Origin: Phyllobacterium trifolii
GTDB taxonomy: Bacteria; Pseudomonadota; Alphaproteobacteria; Rhizobiales; Rhizobiaceae
Direction of reading: 5' to 3'
Assembly: GCF_014192095.1 (NCBI RefSeq)
Contig: NZ_JACHXN010000009.1
Location: forward strand, 124,001 to 188,000
Length of the DNA stretch: 64,000 nt
The notes below the pieces were generated by a model. That model worked only from the letters and a program-made list of their open reading frames with translations. It did no database searches and was not told the DNA's origin. Made by a program: the position numbers and the translations under genes. Below are positions 45,169 through 53,440 of the stretch, one piece after another. Position 1 is the first letter of the stretch; every line of letters starts with the position of its first letter.

Positions 45169-45228
45169 CATCATCTCCTCGATTTCTATGCAGGAAGGAA
45201 GACATAGCAGCCTGCGAAGCGACCGGGT

Positions 45229-45242
45229 TTGATCGGAGTCAA
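45229..45242. promoter_or_regulatory. FixK/FNR box upstream of the CBS-BON gene
   Basis: TTGATCGGAGTCAA fits TTGAT-N4-GTCAA. Its centre is 67 bp before the ATG at 45168 on the minus strand. Confidence 0.75.
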
Positions 45243-45291
45243 AGCGTCGATAAAAACTGATTGGCGGATCGACTGATGATCGCTGCGATAC

Positions 45292-46632
45292 TCAGTTGGC
45301 TGAACTTCGGCCGGGTATTGGAAAGGAGATGACTGCGTTGCTGCCGTTGCGCGTCTTTTCGAACCGGAATGCGGATCCATGTATCGTTGCAATTCGATCG
45401 ATGATTTCCAGTCCAATGCCACGCATGTTTGCATCATCGCGCTTGACGGGTGTCTCAGGCCACCGTGGGGGACCAGCATTGTCATGAACGCCGACGGTGC
45501 CGTTTTCGCCGACTCGGACTGTAATCAAAGTGCCCGCCTCGGTATGTTTGACGGCATTCTCAATCAAATTCCGCAGTGCGTCCCGTATCAAGCTTCCGAT
45601 GGCAGGTACGACCAATTGACCGCTTTGCTCGAAAGCAATTGAATGACGCGTCTGATATACCCAAGGCGCAAGACTTTCGATTAGCTCCTCTGCAAGCTCG
45701 TTGATGTTTGTCGACTGAAATTGCTTTCGGTCTACTCCGTCCAGATTTCCCAATGCCGACAACTGCTGCACAAACTGCACCAGGTCGTCGAGGTCTTTTT
45801 CGGCCTTTCGGGCGCGCGGATGAACTATTCGCTCAAGTTCCAGCTTGATGATCGCCAAGGGGGTTCGAACTTCATGTGCTATGGCGGATGTGAGCAGCTT
45901 TTGGCCTTGCATGAGATGGCGGACGCGGGCAAATGCTTCGTTAATCGCCCCGGCAAGTTGCGCCACCTCAAGGGGCATCCCCACGGTGTCAAGTCGTGAT
46001 TGAGGGTCGGCGGCGTCGATGGCTGCCGCTTCTTTTGCAGCCCGCCGCACTGGACGCAGCGCCGTGGTTATCGACAACAGTGACGCGCCAAGGACAAAGA
46101 CGACGAGGATACCCATTGGCACAATCATATGATCTGTCACTTCGTTCCACAGGACCGCATTTACCCGTTTGTCGGGATCGCCGAGGGTTGCGATTTCCAA
46201 AATGAAAGGTTGGTGCGCGATTTCCACTGTTTCGCCGCCGGCAAGCGTGAGTGGTTTGCCGGGTTCGATAATTCGAAGCCAAAAATCTGGGGTCTTCAAA
46301 TCGACTGGAAGAAAATGTTGAGTACATTGATCCGTGCAGTTTGAAAACAAGATCCGTCCTGAGCCGTCGCGAATTTGGGCAAAATATCCCGTTGTCTGAC
46401 TACCATATCGATCAGACAGTTCTGGCGGAAGTTCAAACGTCGGGGACGCACCAAACGTTTCAATACCTTTGGCAAGTTCAGATACCTCTTGTTCGAGCAG
46501 CAACCTGCCAAGTTCCTCATCGTTCCAATAGTAATCGGCAAGGACGATCAGCAACTGCGCGAGCATTGCCAGAATAGCAAAAAGTACGATACGTCGGGCC
46601 ACAATCTGCCCGAGAGGTTGGGACCGCCGCAT
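45292..46632 (-). CDS. Membrane sensor histidine kinase (PmrB/QseC-like)
   Basis: Sensor kinase of 446 aa: a first membrane helix (VLFAILAMLAQLLIVLA), a periplasmic domain with two cysteines in SNCTDQCTQ, a second helix (MGILVVFVLGASLL), a HAMP-like region, H-box SAIAHEVRTPLA, N-box NLIENAVKHTE and G-boxes VHDNAGPP and MRGIGLEII. The start ATG at 46632 shares a base with the stop of the response regulator (TGATG), so the pair is co-translated. The periplasmic cysteine pair could sense metal or redox state, which is inference. Confidence 0.92.
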   Translation of the reverse strand: MRRSQPLGQIVARRIVLFAILAMLAQLLIVLADYYWNDEELGRLLLEQEVSELAKGIETFGASPTFELPPELSDRYGSQTTGYFAQIRDGSGRILFSNCTDQCTQHFLPVDLKTPDFWLRIIEPGKPLTLAGGETVEIAHQPFILEIATLGDPDKRVNAVLWNEVTDHMIVPMGILVVFVLGASLLSITTALRPVRRAAKEAAAIDAADPQSRLDTVGMPLEVAQLAGAINEAFARVRHLMQGQKLLTSAIAHEVRTPLAIIKLELERIVHPRARKAEKDLDDLVQFVQQLSALGNLDGVDRKQFQSTNINELAEELIESLAPWVYQTRHSIAFEQSGQLVVPAIGSLIRDALRNLIENAVKHTEAGTLITVRVGENGTVGVHDNAGPPRWPETPVKRDDANMRGIGLEIIDRIATIHGSAFRFEKTRNGSNAVISFPIPGRSSAN

Positions 46633-47309
46633 CAAGGATTGCTTTCACGCAACATATATCCCACGCCTCTGATTGTTTCGACGACAAGACCTGTGTCGAC
46701 GTATTCCAGTTTCTTCCTCAGCCTGGATATCGCCAGTTCCACTGCGTTCGACGTCCGCTCGTCGCCGAATTCAGAAAACGCGCTTTCCAGTTTTCTTTTG
46801 GGAAGGACACGGCCCGCATTGCGCATCAGATGTTCGAGCACTGCGCATTCCCGCGGGGCAAGGGATATTGGTTCGTTGCCGCAATTGACCAATGACGTTG
46901 CGAGGTTGAGTGTGAGCCTTCCGAATGCGAGCTCCGGCATCACCGACCGGGGAGGGCGACGCAGCAGGGCTCTCATCCGGGCCAGAAGTTCACCATTGTT
47001 GAAAGGTTTGACGAGGTAATCGTCGGCACCTGCGTCGAGACCGACGATCCGCTCATCGATCGTACTTCTCGCTGTCAGTATCAAAACAGGAATTTGGTGT
47101 CCCAGCTTACGCAAGGATCCGAGCGTTTCGATACCGTCTTCATCGGGCAATCCGAGATCGAGCAGTACAATATCATAGTCGGCTCCCGACATGGCATGGC
47201 GCGCGTCCTCGCCCGTTGCAAATGCATCCACCTGCCAATGCACATCCCGCAGAGTCTCGCTGATCAGCTGGCGCAGGCGCAGGCTATCTTCTATCAGCAG
47301 GACCCGCAT
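46632..47309 (-). CDS. OmpR/QseB-family response regulator
   Basis: DNA-binding response regulator (225 aa). Receiver: acidic pair in LIEDSLRLR, phospho-aspartate in IVLLDLGLPDEDG, lysine in YLVKPFN. The C-terminal winged helix contains ELAISRLRKKLEYV and VRGVGYMLR-like GVGYMLRE. It is the partner of the kinase that follows and lies directly behind the cytochrome b561 and PepSY genes, which it may control. Confidence 0.93.
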   Translation of the reverse strand: MRVLLIEDSLRLRQLISETLRDVHWQVDAFATGEDARHAMSGADYDIVLLDLGLPDEDGIETLGSLRKLGHQIPVLILTARSTIDERIVGLDAGADDYLVKPFNNGELLARMRALLRRPPRSVMPELAFGRLTLNLATSLVNCGNEPISLAPRECAVLEHLMRNAGRVLPKRKLESAFSEFGDERTSNAVELAISRLRKKLEYVDTGLVVETIRGVGYMLRESNP

Positions 47310-47315
47310 AGTGCC

Positions 47316-47876
47316 TCACCGTCGCTTTTTGCCCGTGACCATCGACCAAACCAGATTTTCCCTGAGCCGCCAGCTTTCAACGATTGCGGATGCTGCGTGC
47401 AACAACGCCAAAACCATGATCATGTTGCCCAAGAGCGCATGTAGGGATTTGATCAGCTTGTTTCCCCAAAAAACGTCCGTTTCCATCAGCCAGCCAGTCA
47501 AACAGCTAAAGGCAAGCAACCCCATGAGCGCAAGCATCATGACTGCTCCCAGCGGGGAATGGCCGATGTGACGGTTGGCCCGGCCCTGCTTTAATTCACC
47601 CAGATGCCCGACAATCTTGTTTGGAGTCGGGAAAAACTCCGAGAAACGCGCGTAGCGTGTTCCAACAACGCCCCAAACGAGACGGACGGTCAATACCGCC
47701 GCAATGACATATCCCGTCACCCGATGCCAATACTTCCCCTCCTCAAGAATCCAAAGATTGAGGATAACACCACACACAACAATCCAGTGGAAGAGCCGAA
47801 CAATAGGATCCCATACCTTGAGCGTTGCTCCTGAGGAGGGGCGAGCCCCCTCCACGTCAACCGAGAAGTGGTCCAT
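47316..47876 (-). CDS. Cytochrome b561-family membrane protein
   Basis: Di-haem b-type cytochrome (186 aa) with four hydrophobic helices. Candidate haem ligands are histidines in VRLFHWIVV, KYWHRVTGY, SPLGAVMM-flanking GHSP and KSLHALLGNM/LLHAASA. It probably moves electrons from quinol to a periplasmic partner. It lies between the PepSY gene and the two-component genes, a combination also seen in PepSY-b561-QseBC clusters of other proteobacteria. Confidence 0.88.
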   Translation of the reverse strand: MDHFSVDVEGARPSSGATLKVWDPIVRLFHWIVVCGVILNLWILEEGKYWHRVTGYVIAAVLTVRLVWGVVGTRYARFSEFFPTPNKIVGHLGELKQGRANRHIGHSPLGAVMMLALMGLLAFSCLTGWLMETDVFWGNKLIKSLHALLGNMIMVLALLHAASAIVESWRLRENLVWSMVTGKKRR

Positions 47877-47882
47877 GATGCG

Positions 47883-48155
47883 TTATCCGTCGATTTCGGA
47901 TTTAACAATGTCGCCAGTCATCGGATTGAAATAGACCTCGGCTTTCTTGCCGTTCTTATTCCAACCATAAATCTCATAGCAGCTTCCCGTCGTTTCGAAG
48001 GTCTTCACCTTGTAGCCGAGATCGGCGATCTTTTTCTGCATGGCCGTCTCGGACATCCACTTGGCCTTTGGCTCCTTGGTGCATGCAGGGCTTGCCAAGG
48101 CAACGGCGGGGGATAACAGAAGGATTGAGAGTGCTGCGACAGTCTGAAGTTTCAT
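47883..48155 (-). CDS. Small periplasmic PepSY-domain protein
   Basis: A 90-aa exported protein: signal peptide MKLQTVAALSILLLSPAVAL, cleavage near ALA-SP, followed by one PepSY-like domain with MQKKIADLGYKVKTFET and AEVYFNPMTGDIVKSEID. Two cysteines (ACTKEP and GSCYEIYG) could form a disulfide. It precedes the b561 gene by 6 bp. PepSY proteins are thought to inhibit or bind peptidases or to associate with flavocytochromes; here an accessory role to b561 is likely. Confidence 0.88.
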   Translation of the reverse strand: MKLQTVAALSILLLSPAVALASPACTKEPKAKWMSETAMQKKIADLGYKVKTFETTGSCYEIYGWNKNGKKAEVYFNPMTGDIVKSEIDG

Positions 48156-48318
48156 AGTTATTTCCTTTGTCGCCGCGTCCGGGAGTGGAGCGGTGATCCG
48201 TTCTTAGTTCGAACAAGCTGTCCGTTAGCTGTCGAGAGAATGATTTCCATCCGCCAACTTTCCCAAATAGCCGATCTCGGATAACCAGGACCATTAGTGG
48301 TAACGCTGCAGTTACGCT

Positions 48319-48332
48319 TTGACCTTGATCAA
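48319..48332. promoter_or_regulatory. FixK/FNR box upstream of the BON gene
   Basis: TTGACCTTGATCAA fits TTGAC-N4-ATCAA. Its centre is 77 bp before the BON-protein ATG, and it lies 164 bp from the divergent PepSY gene, which it could also influence. Confidence 0.75.
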
Positions 48333-48401
48333 TGCCTCTGTTGTTACGCGAGGTGAGAATAGTAACCTCGGCATTGGCCGTTTGCTCAAAGGATCACGAC
48401 G

Positions 48402-49052
48402 ATGAACGACATGGTTTTGCGACAGAACATCCTTGACGAACTTGAATTCGAACCAAGCCTCAAGGCTGCAAACATCGGCGTCTCAGTCGAAAGTGGAGTC
48501 GTCACTTTGACGGGGCATGTTCCCACCTACATCGAAAAGAACACCGCCGCCGACGTTGTCTGCCGCGTCAAGGGAGTTCGCGGGATCGCGCAGGATATGG
48601 AAGTGCGTCCTGTCGGCAGCCATCGCACAGCAGACGATGAGATCGCGAAGCGCGCACTGAATATCCTAAGTTGGAGCACCGCCATTCCCGACGGAACTGT
48701 CCAAGTGCAAGTTGACAATGGGTGGGTGGTGCTCTCAGGCATCGTTGATTGGAACTATCAGAAAATTGCCGCCACAGAAGCCGTGCGAGCGCTGGCGGGT
48801 GTGTTCGACGTCGCCAATAATATCGAGGTCAAACCCCACGTTTCGTCGTTTGATGTCAGGAGACGGATCGAGGACGCGTTGAAGAGAAGCGCGCAGGTCG
48901 AACCGTCAGGCATTCGTGTGACGGTCGACGACTCTGGCAAGGTAGTTCTCGAAGGGCATGTTAAGGTTTGGGCGGAACGCAGCGTTGCAGAGCGGGCGGC
49001 ATGGTCGGCACCCGGCGTCAAAGCGGTCGAGAACTTGCTCACCGTCACCTAA
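48402..49052 (+). CDS. Triple BON-domain protein
   Basis: A 216-aa protein made of three consecutive BON domains: GVVTLTGHVPTYIEKNTA, GWVVLSGIVDWNYQK and GKVVLEGHVKVWAERSVA mark their cores. There is no signal peptide, so it is cytoplasmic, unlike OsmY. BON proteins are thought to stabilise membranes in stress. AAGGA precedes the ATG, and a FixK box lies upstream. Similar genes occur next to CBS-BON and Usp genes in rhizobial micro-oxic islands. Confidence 0.92.
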   Translation: MNDMVLRQNILDELEFEPSLKAANIGVSVESGVVTLTGHVPTYIEKNTAADVVCRVKGVRGIAQDMEVRPVGSHRTADDEIAKRALNILSWSTAIPDGTVQVQVDNGWVVLSGIVDWNYQKIAATEAVRALAGVFDVANNIEVKPHVSSFDVRRRIEDALKRSAQVEPSGIRVTVDDSGKVVLEGHVKVWAERSVAERAAWSAPGVKAVENLLTVT

Positions 49053-49085
49053 TTATGGAGGTTAAGCGGCCAGCACGGCCTCCAG

Positions 49086-50693
49086 CTACACTCTTTCACC
49101 TTCGGGAACAGGGTCCAGCGCACGCCTAAGGCGACGAATTACGGTGGCCCTTCCTTGCTCGTCCGCCTGGTTGCCGACAGCTTGATTGATGTCCAGCAAC
49201 AAGCGCGAAAGTTCGTTGTGCCAGTCGAGATGCGCTACGTCCGTCGGCATCAAACGGCGTAGGCGGCCCGTTTCGACACGACGGGCTCCGTCCTTTGTCA
49301 ATTCAAATGCTTCGTCCAGAATGGGATCTATGATCCCCGTCGTGGGCGAGAGCGTAGAGAGACGTTTTTTCAATGCGTTGAGCCCACTTTCTTCACCATG
49401 CGTGAGAAAAATCTCATGCCTTATTGGAAAGCGTTTGTGCACCCAGCTTTGGAGTTCCCGCGCGTCCGCATGGCCCGAATAGAGATCGAGCTGACGAATT
49501 TGTGCCTTGACCTCTATCTCCTCGCCTTGAATTCTTACACGATTGGCTCCGTCAAGCAGTATCCGTCCCAACGTGCCCTGGGCCTGGAAGCCGACAAGCA
49601 GCAACGTAGCTTCCCTACGCCACACGTTGGCCTTGAGGTGATGGCGGATGCGCCCCGCATCACACATGCCACTTGCCGCTATGACGATGAAATTGCCGCT
49701 TATCTTATTGATTGCCTTGCTCTGTTCCACTGTCTCCGTGAAATGAACATTGGCAGCAGAAAGGGCCTGCAGGAGAACTTCGCCGTTCTCGATCTCCGCC
49801 GCATGGCGCTCAAAAATTTCGGACGCCCGTGTCGCCAGGGGCGAGTCGACGAAAATCGACGTCGTCGGGACGCTTCCGTCTTTCATTAACAAGGACAAGT
49901 CCACAAGCAATTCCTGGGTGCGTTCCACCGCGAAGGAGGGGATGATGAGCGGCCCCCCAGCCTCGGCTGCACGCAGCACCTCGTCGTGCAAACTTTGTCG
50001 GCGTTGCTTCTCTGAAACATCACCGCGGTCCCGGTCGCCATAGGTGGATTCGCATATAAGGTAATCCAGGTCGACGGGCCCCTCTGGTTCGAACTGCAGG
50101 AGCTTATGGTGCGGCCCGATGTCTCCGGAAAAAAGAAGACGGAGTGCACTGCTTTCGCCTCGTTCGATTTCGATCTCGACGGAAGCGGATCCCAAAAGAT
50201 GGCCGGCGTTCCAGAAGCGAGCTTTAATGCCATCGGCAACCGGAAACCATAGCAGATATTGTTCCGGTCGAAACAATAGCATGCAGGCTGCCGCATCTTC
50301 CTGCGTGTAGATCGGAGCAACCATTTCCCTGCCGCGCCGTACATTGCGACGGTTCAACTGCTCGACTTCCATTTCCTGAATATGCGCAGAATCCGGCAAC
50401 ATCACTGAACATAGATCGACCGTCGCCACCGTTGCGAAAATATGTCCTATGAAGCCCTGCTTGACGAGCTTCGGCAACAGGCCACTGTGGTCTATGTGAG
50501 CATGTGTAACAATGACGGCGTCTATTGACGTGGGTTCAAAAGGGAATGGCTCATAGTTGAGCGCGCGCTCCGATTTCGAACCTTGAAACATCCCGCAGTC
50601 GACCAGGATACGCGTTTCTTCTGTTTCAATTTCAAAACAGGAGCCTGTCACTCCGTGTGCCGCTCCATGGAAGTACAGTCTGGGATATAGCAT
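49086..50693 (-). CDS. Beta-CASP metallo-beta-lactamase ribonuclease-like protein
   Basis: MBL-fold hydrolase of 535 aa with the zinc motif VTHAHIDHSG, a beta-CASP insert and RMMBL-like C-terminal part (YSGHADARELQSW, EIFLTHGEESGL). It resembles the archaeal/bacterial CPSF73-type mRNA 3'-end or exo-/endonucleases (COG1236) rather than RNase J. A role in RNA turnover at low oxygen is inferred. The ATG at 50693 follows GGAAG at seven bases; an ATG at 50708 is the alternative. A FixK box lies upstream. Confidence 0.9.
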   Translation of the reverse strand: MLYPRLYFHGAAHGVTGSCFEIETEETRILVDCGMFQGSKSERALNYEPFPFEPTSIDAVIVTHAHIDHSGLLPKLVKQGFIGHIFATVATVDLCSVMLPDSAHIQEMEVEQLNRRNVRRGREMVAPIYTQEDAAACMLLFRPEQYLLWFPVADGIKARFWNAGHLLGSASVEIEIERGESSALRLLFSGDIGPHHKLLQFEPEGPVDLDYLICESTYGDRDRGDVSEKQRRQSLHDEVLRAAEAGGPLIIPSFAVERTQELLVDLSLLMKDGSVPTTSIFVDSPLATRASEIFERHAAEIENGEVLLQALSAANVHFTETVEQSKAINKISGNFIVIAASGMCDAGRIRHHLKANVWRREATLLLVGFQAQGTLGRILLDGANRVRIQGEEIEVKAQIRQLDLYSGHADARELQSWVHKRFPIRHEIFLTHGEESGLNALKKRLSTLSPTTGIIDPILDEAFELTKDGARRVETGRLRRLMPTDVAHLDWHNELSRLLLDINQAVGNQADEQGRATVIRRLRRALDPVPEGERV

Positions 50694-50773
50694 TGCGTTA
50701 GCTTCCATCTGGGTTGGGAGAAAAATCGAGCCCTGAATTGGTGAGACTTTCTATCCAGTAACCCTGAAGCGCA

Positions 50774-50787
50774 TTGATCCGGGTCAA
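50774..50787. promoter_or_regulatory. FixK/FNR box upstream of the MBL nuclease gene
   Basis: TTGATCCGGGTCAA fits TTGAT-N4-GTCAA. Its centre is about 87 bp before the ATG at 50693. It lies in the 98-bp gap after the DUF1275 gene on the same strand. Confidence 0.75.
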
Positions 50788-50806
50788 ACCGAGATGGACA
50801 CGACAT

Positions 50807-51568
50807 TCACCGCGCCATAGTTTTACTCAGCGTTGTTTTCACATCGTCGCAGAATGGCACAGCCGCAGCGACCAGGAGGACAAGGGCTAGAAATATTGTT
50901 GCGCCAAAGCCGGCAAATCTGAACCCCACTGCGCCAACGATGCCCCCGGCAAAGAACAGGAATACCAGCGATGCGTGGACCTTCAGTTTCGCGCGGTCTG
51001 CGCGGACCATGGGTCCGGCAGTGTCGTCGCGCGCTATATTCCAATAGAAAAGCTTCCCCAATTCAATTCCCATATCTGTCGTCATGCCCGTAACGTGGGT
51101 CGTCCGAATTCGAGCGTTGGAAAGTTTGGTGATCACGGCGTTTTGCAGGCCCATGATGAAGCATAGGAGCATGACGGTCGCGGGAACAAACAGCCATTCA
51201 CGCCGGGAAAGGTTGCTGCCCATCAGGCCAAAGCAAAGCAGCAGAAAGGCCTCGATCATGATCGGAAAAGCGTATTCGCTTTGCAGTGATTGTCGCCGGC
51301 ACCAATTGACGAGGATAGCCGAAACGGCCGCGCCTGCGACGAACGAGGCAAACGCGGCCAATCCGGAGAGTGCAAATTTGACATCACCCAACGCAAAGCT
51401 ATCGGCCATCGACGACACGATGCCCGACATGTGTGAGGTGTACTGTTGTACTGCCAGAAAACCTCCGGCATTCGCCGCACCCGCGACAAAAGTCAAAATG
51501 TAGGCCAAGTGGCGGTCGGCAGGGTCGCTTCTTACCCGTCCCGTCAGCCCTCGCAGATAATTTCTCAT
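50807..51568 (-). CDS. DUF1275 (YoaK-type) membrane protein
   Basis: Integral membrane protein (253 aa) with about six hydrophobic segments and the DUF1275 patterns LTFVAGAANAGGF and NARIRTTHVTGMTTDMG. Function unknown; some relatives are annotated as transporters without evidence. It starts 27 bp after fixK on the same strand and may be co-transcribed with it. No FixK box lies directly before it. Confidence 0.9.
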   Translation of the reverse strand: MRNYLRGLTGRVRSDPADRHLAYILTFVAGAANAGGFLAVQQYTSHMSGIVSSMADSFALGDVKFALSGLAAFASFVAGAAVSAILVNWCRRQSLQSEYAFPIMIEAFLLLCFGLMGSNLSRREWLFVPATVMLLCFIMGLQNAVITKLSNARIRTTHVTGMTTDMGIELGKLFYWNIARDDTAGPMVRADRAKLKVHASLVFLFFAGGIVGAVGFRFAGFGATIFLALVLLVAAAVPFCDDVKTTLSKTMAR

Positions 51569-51595
51569 GATTTGGCCGCGAGCTCTAAGGATGCG

Positions 51596-52249
51596 CTACT
51601 CGCTCATTGCCTGCAGCGCGTTCCACTTTTTGATCTCGGCGCTTCGCAACGTTGGAAGGGCGATGATTCCCTTGTCTTTCAACTTTGAAAATACCCGGGA
51701 CACAGTTTCGATGGTTAGACCAAGATAGTCGCCTATGTCCATGCGTGACATGGGAAGCTCCACCTGTTCCAATCCACCCTGACGTTCCGCCAGGTCGAGG
51801 AGGAAAGCAGCCACACGCTCGGCCGCCGTCTGACGGCCGAGCACGAGCAAATGCTCCTGTGCACGCGTAAGACTGCGCAATGTCAATGCGAACAGTTCCT
51901 GGGAGATGTCGCCGAACTTCGAGCGCGGAAATAACCGGAGGCTTGTGCCGGTTATCGCTTCTGCAAAGAAATGGTGGTTTGCATCGGCTTCGAGACCGAA
52001 GACTTCGCCGGACAGATAAAATGCGCTGATCTGCCTCCGACCGTCGGCGAGTAACCGATAGACACGGACAGCACCAAACTCCACCTGGTAGATGTTGCGC
52101 GCCTTTTCGCCTTGGGCGTAAATCTCGGAGCCCGGAGCAAAGAACGAAATCTGTTGCGGATGAGCTTGACCGAACGGCGCCGGAACGGGTTGATCGATCC
52201 CATCTGATCCGAGTCGCGGTGACATTTGGATAGTGGTGTAGGCCAGCAT
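51596..52249 (-). CDS. fixK: FixK, Crp/Fnr-family activator of micro-oxic genes
   Basis: Crp/Fnr regulator (217 aa) with a cyclic-nucleotide-like domain (EIYAQGEKARNIYQVEFGAV) and a helix-turn-helix, MDIGDYLGLTIETVSRVFSK, whose E--SR residues match those by which FNR and FixK read TTGAT. The N-terminal cysteines that hold the FNR iron-sulphur cluster are absent, so it is FixK-like and controlled through FixLJ. The ATG at 52249 follows GGGAGA at six bases. A FixJ-type repeat lies 70-90 bp upstream. The FixK-type boxes across 30-63 kb are its probable targets. Confidence 0.9.
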   Translation of the reverse strand: MLAYTTIQMSPRLGSDGIDQPVPAPFGQAHPQQISFFAPGSEIYAQGEKARNIYQVEFGAVRVYRLLADGRRQISAFYLSGEVFGLEADANHHFFAEAITGTSLRLFPRSKFGDISQELFALTLRSLTRAQEHLLVLGRQTAAERVAAFLLDLAERQGGLEQVELPMSRMDIGDYLGLTIETVSRVFSKLKDKGIIALPTLRSAEIKKWNALQAMSE

Positions 52250-52317
52250 GACGATCTCCCATTCGATTTGGTGGGACAACACTGGCTGATATCATCATGC
52301 TCCGAAATTCGTTTATG

Positions 52318-52338
52318 TACCTACGTGTTCCTACGTAG
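52318..52338. promoter_or_regulatory. Candidate FixJ-binding repeat upstream of fixK
   Basis: CCTACGT occurs twice as a direct repeat 10 bp apart (TACCTACGTGTTCCTACGTA on the plus strand; ACGTAGG twice towards fixK). The motif resembles the GTAMGTAG-type FixJ site of the Sinorhizobium meliloti fixK promoter. It is 69-89 bp from the fixK ATG, consistent with an activator site. Confidence 0.6.
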
Positions 52339-52356
52339 ATGGAGCTTGGCCCTTTG

Positions 52357-52695
52357 CTAGCCGATCAATCGGATCGCCCTTATTAACGCGTTGCCCAAGA
52401 GGGGCTTTCGAAGCACCTTGACGCCGAGCGCATCGGGTATGCCTCGAGAGTGGTCCACCAGCAGTAAGACGGGCTTGTGGAATCCTCGCACCACGGTCAT
52501 CGCTAGTGGGTCGTTAAAAAGTGCTTCTTCGTCTAAGACGACGCAACTCGCCGCGGCGGTACTCGGCGATGCAAGGGCAGCGTTCACGCCGTCGAACGAG
52601 ACAACCGCAAAGCTTTCAACCTCGAGCGCAAACTCAAGCGACCGTCGCAACCCATAGTCGGGGACAACAACAACGACTTGGAATGAATTGGACAA
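52357..52695 (-). CDS. Degenerate receiver-only protein, FixT-like candidate
   Basis: Single-domain receiver-like protein (112 aa). The acidic cluster is reduced to VVVVPDYGLRRSL, a possible phospho-site aspartate remains in SCVVLDEEAL, and the lysine strand is KVLRKPLLG. There is no output domain. It lies between fixJ and fixK on the same strand and has its own FixK box. S. meliloti FixT is a similar-sized FixK-dependent inhibitor of FixL (literature recall), and FixT-type proteins are receiver-like, so that role is the leading hypothesis. Sequence identity to FixT could not be tested. Confidence 0.7.
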   Translation of the reverse strand: MSNSFQVVVVVPDYGLRRSLEFALEVESFAVVSFDGVNAALASPSTAAASCVVLDEEALFNDPLAMTVVRGFHKPVLLLVDHSRGIPDALGVKVLRKPLLGNALIRAIRLIG

Positions 52696-52779
52696 TCAGC
52701 ATTTCCTCTAAGCGTGACCGAACGATCGGTGGGCGGCAAAATAGCCTAGATAGCTTGATTGTGTTTTCAAGAGTGCGCA

Positions 52780-52793
52780 TTGCGCTAGGTCAA
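52780..52793. promoter_or_regulatory. FixK/FNR box upstream of the receiver-only gene
   Basis: TTGCGCTAGGTCAA fits TTGCG-N4-GTCAA. Its centre is 92 bp before the ATG at 52695, between fixJ and the receiver gene. It may also raise fixK expression by read-through, closing a feedback loop. Confidence 0.7.
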
Positions 52794-52819
52794 ATCAGCG
52801 GATGGACCGCATTGAATAG

Positions 52820-53440
52820 TCAGCCGATGTCGAGCTTCGCATTGAGCGCCATTCGCACAAGTTCCGGTAAGCTCCTTGCGTTCATTTTTGCCATTACGTT
52901 GGCACGATGGACCTCAACCGTACGTGGACTGATATTCAGATCATAGGCGATGGTTTTGTTGGCAAGACCTGCCACCACGCCTGAAAGGACTTGCCTTTCG
53001 CGTTCGGTCAACTCCTCCAACCGCGCCTGGATGGCCGAAGCGTCTTCCAATTCATCGGCAGTGTCCGTTAATTGTGCCGCCGCCCGCTTTATCGCTTCAA
53101 TCAAAACTTCGTCTTCAAATGGCTTTTCTATGAAGTCCAAAGCCCCGGCCTTCATGGCTTCTACGGCCATCGGCACGTCTCCATGCCCCGTTATAACGAT
53201 AGAGGGAATACGAAGGTCGGCCGTTTTCAAGTTGCGCAACAATTCCACGCCACTCATGTCTGGCATTCGCAAATCTGTCACCAGGCAGCCATTGCGGATT
53301 GTCGGTGCGGTGGCAAGAAATCCTGTCGCCGACTCGTGCACGCGAACGGTGAAGCCGGACATGGTCAGCAAGAACGCGAGAGACTTTCTGACCGCCTCTT
53401 CATCGTCCACAATGTGGACAGTGTAGTCGTCAATCGCCAT
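52820..53440 (-). CDS. fixJ: FixJ, response regulator of the oxygen cascade
   Basis: FixJ/NarL-type regulator (206 aa). Receiver: acidic pair in [13 protein letters not shown], phospho-aspartate in [13 protein letters not shown], lysine in FIEKPFED. The C-terminal LuxR-type HTH contains [19 protein letters not shown] and [17 protein letters not shown]. The ATG at 53440 overlaps the fixL stop by 11 bp; AGGAT lies upstream. It is expected to activate fixK when phosphorylated by FixL at low oxygen. Confidence 0.95.
   Translation of the reverse strand: MAIDDYTVHIVDDEEAVRKSLAFLLTMSGFTVRVHESATGFLATAPTIRNGCLVTDLRMPDMSGVELLRNLKTADLRIPSIVITGHGDVPMAVEAMKAGALDFIEKPFEDEVLIEAIKRAAAQLTDTADELEDASAIQARLEELTERERQVLSGVVAGLANKTIAYDLNISPRTVEVHRANVMAKMNARSLPELVRMALNAKLDIG

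Noticed and set aside
49053-49085. Inverted repeat between the BON and MBL genes as a terminator
   Set aside because: The GGAGG...CCTCC pairing is short and interrupted, with no T-run on either strand.
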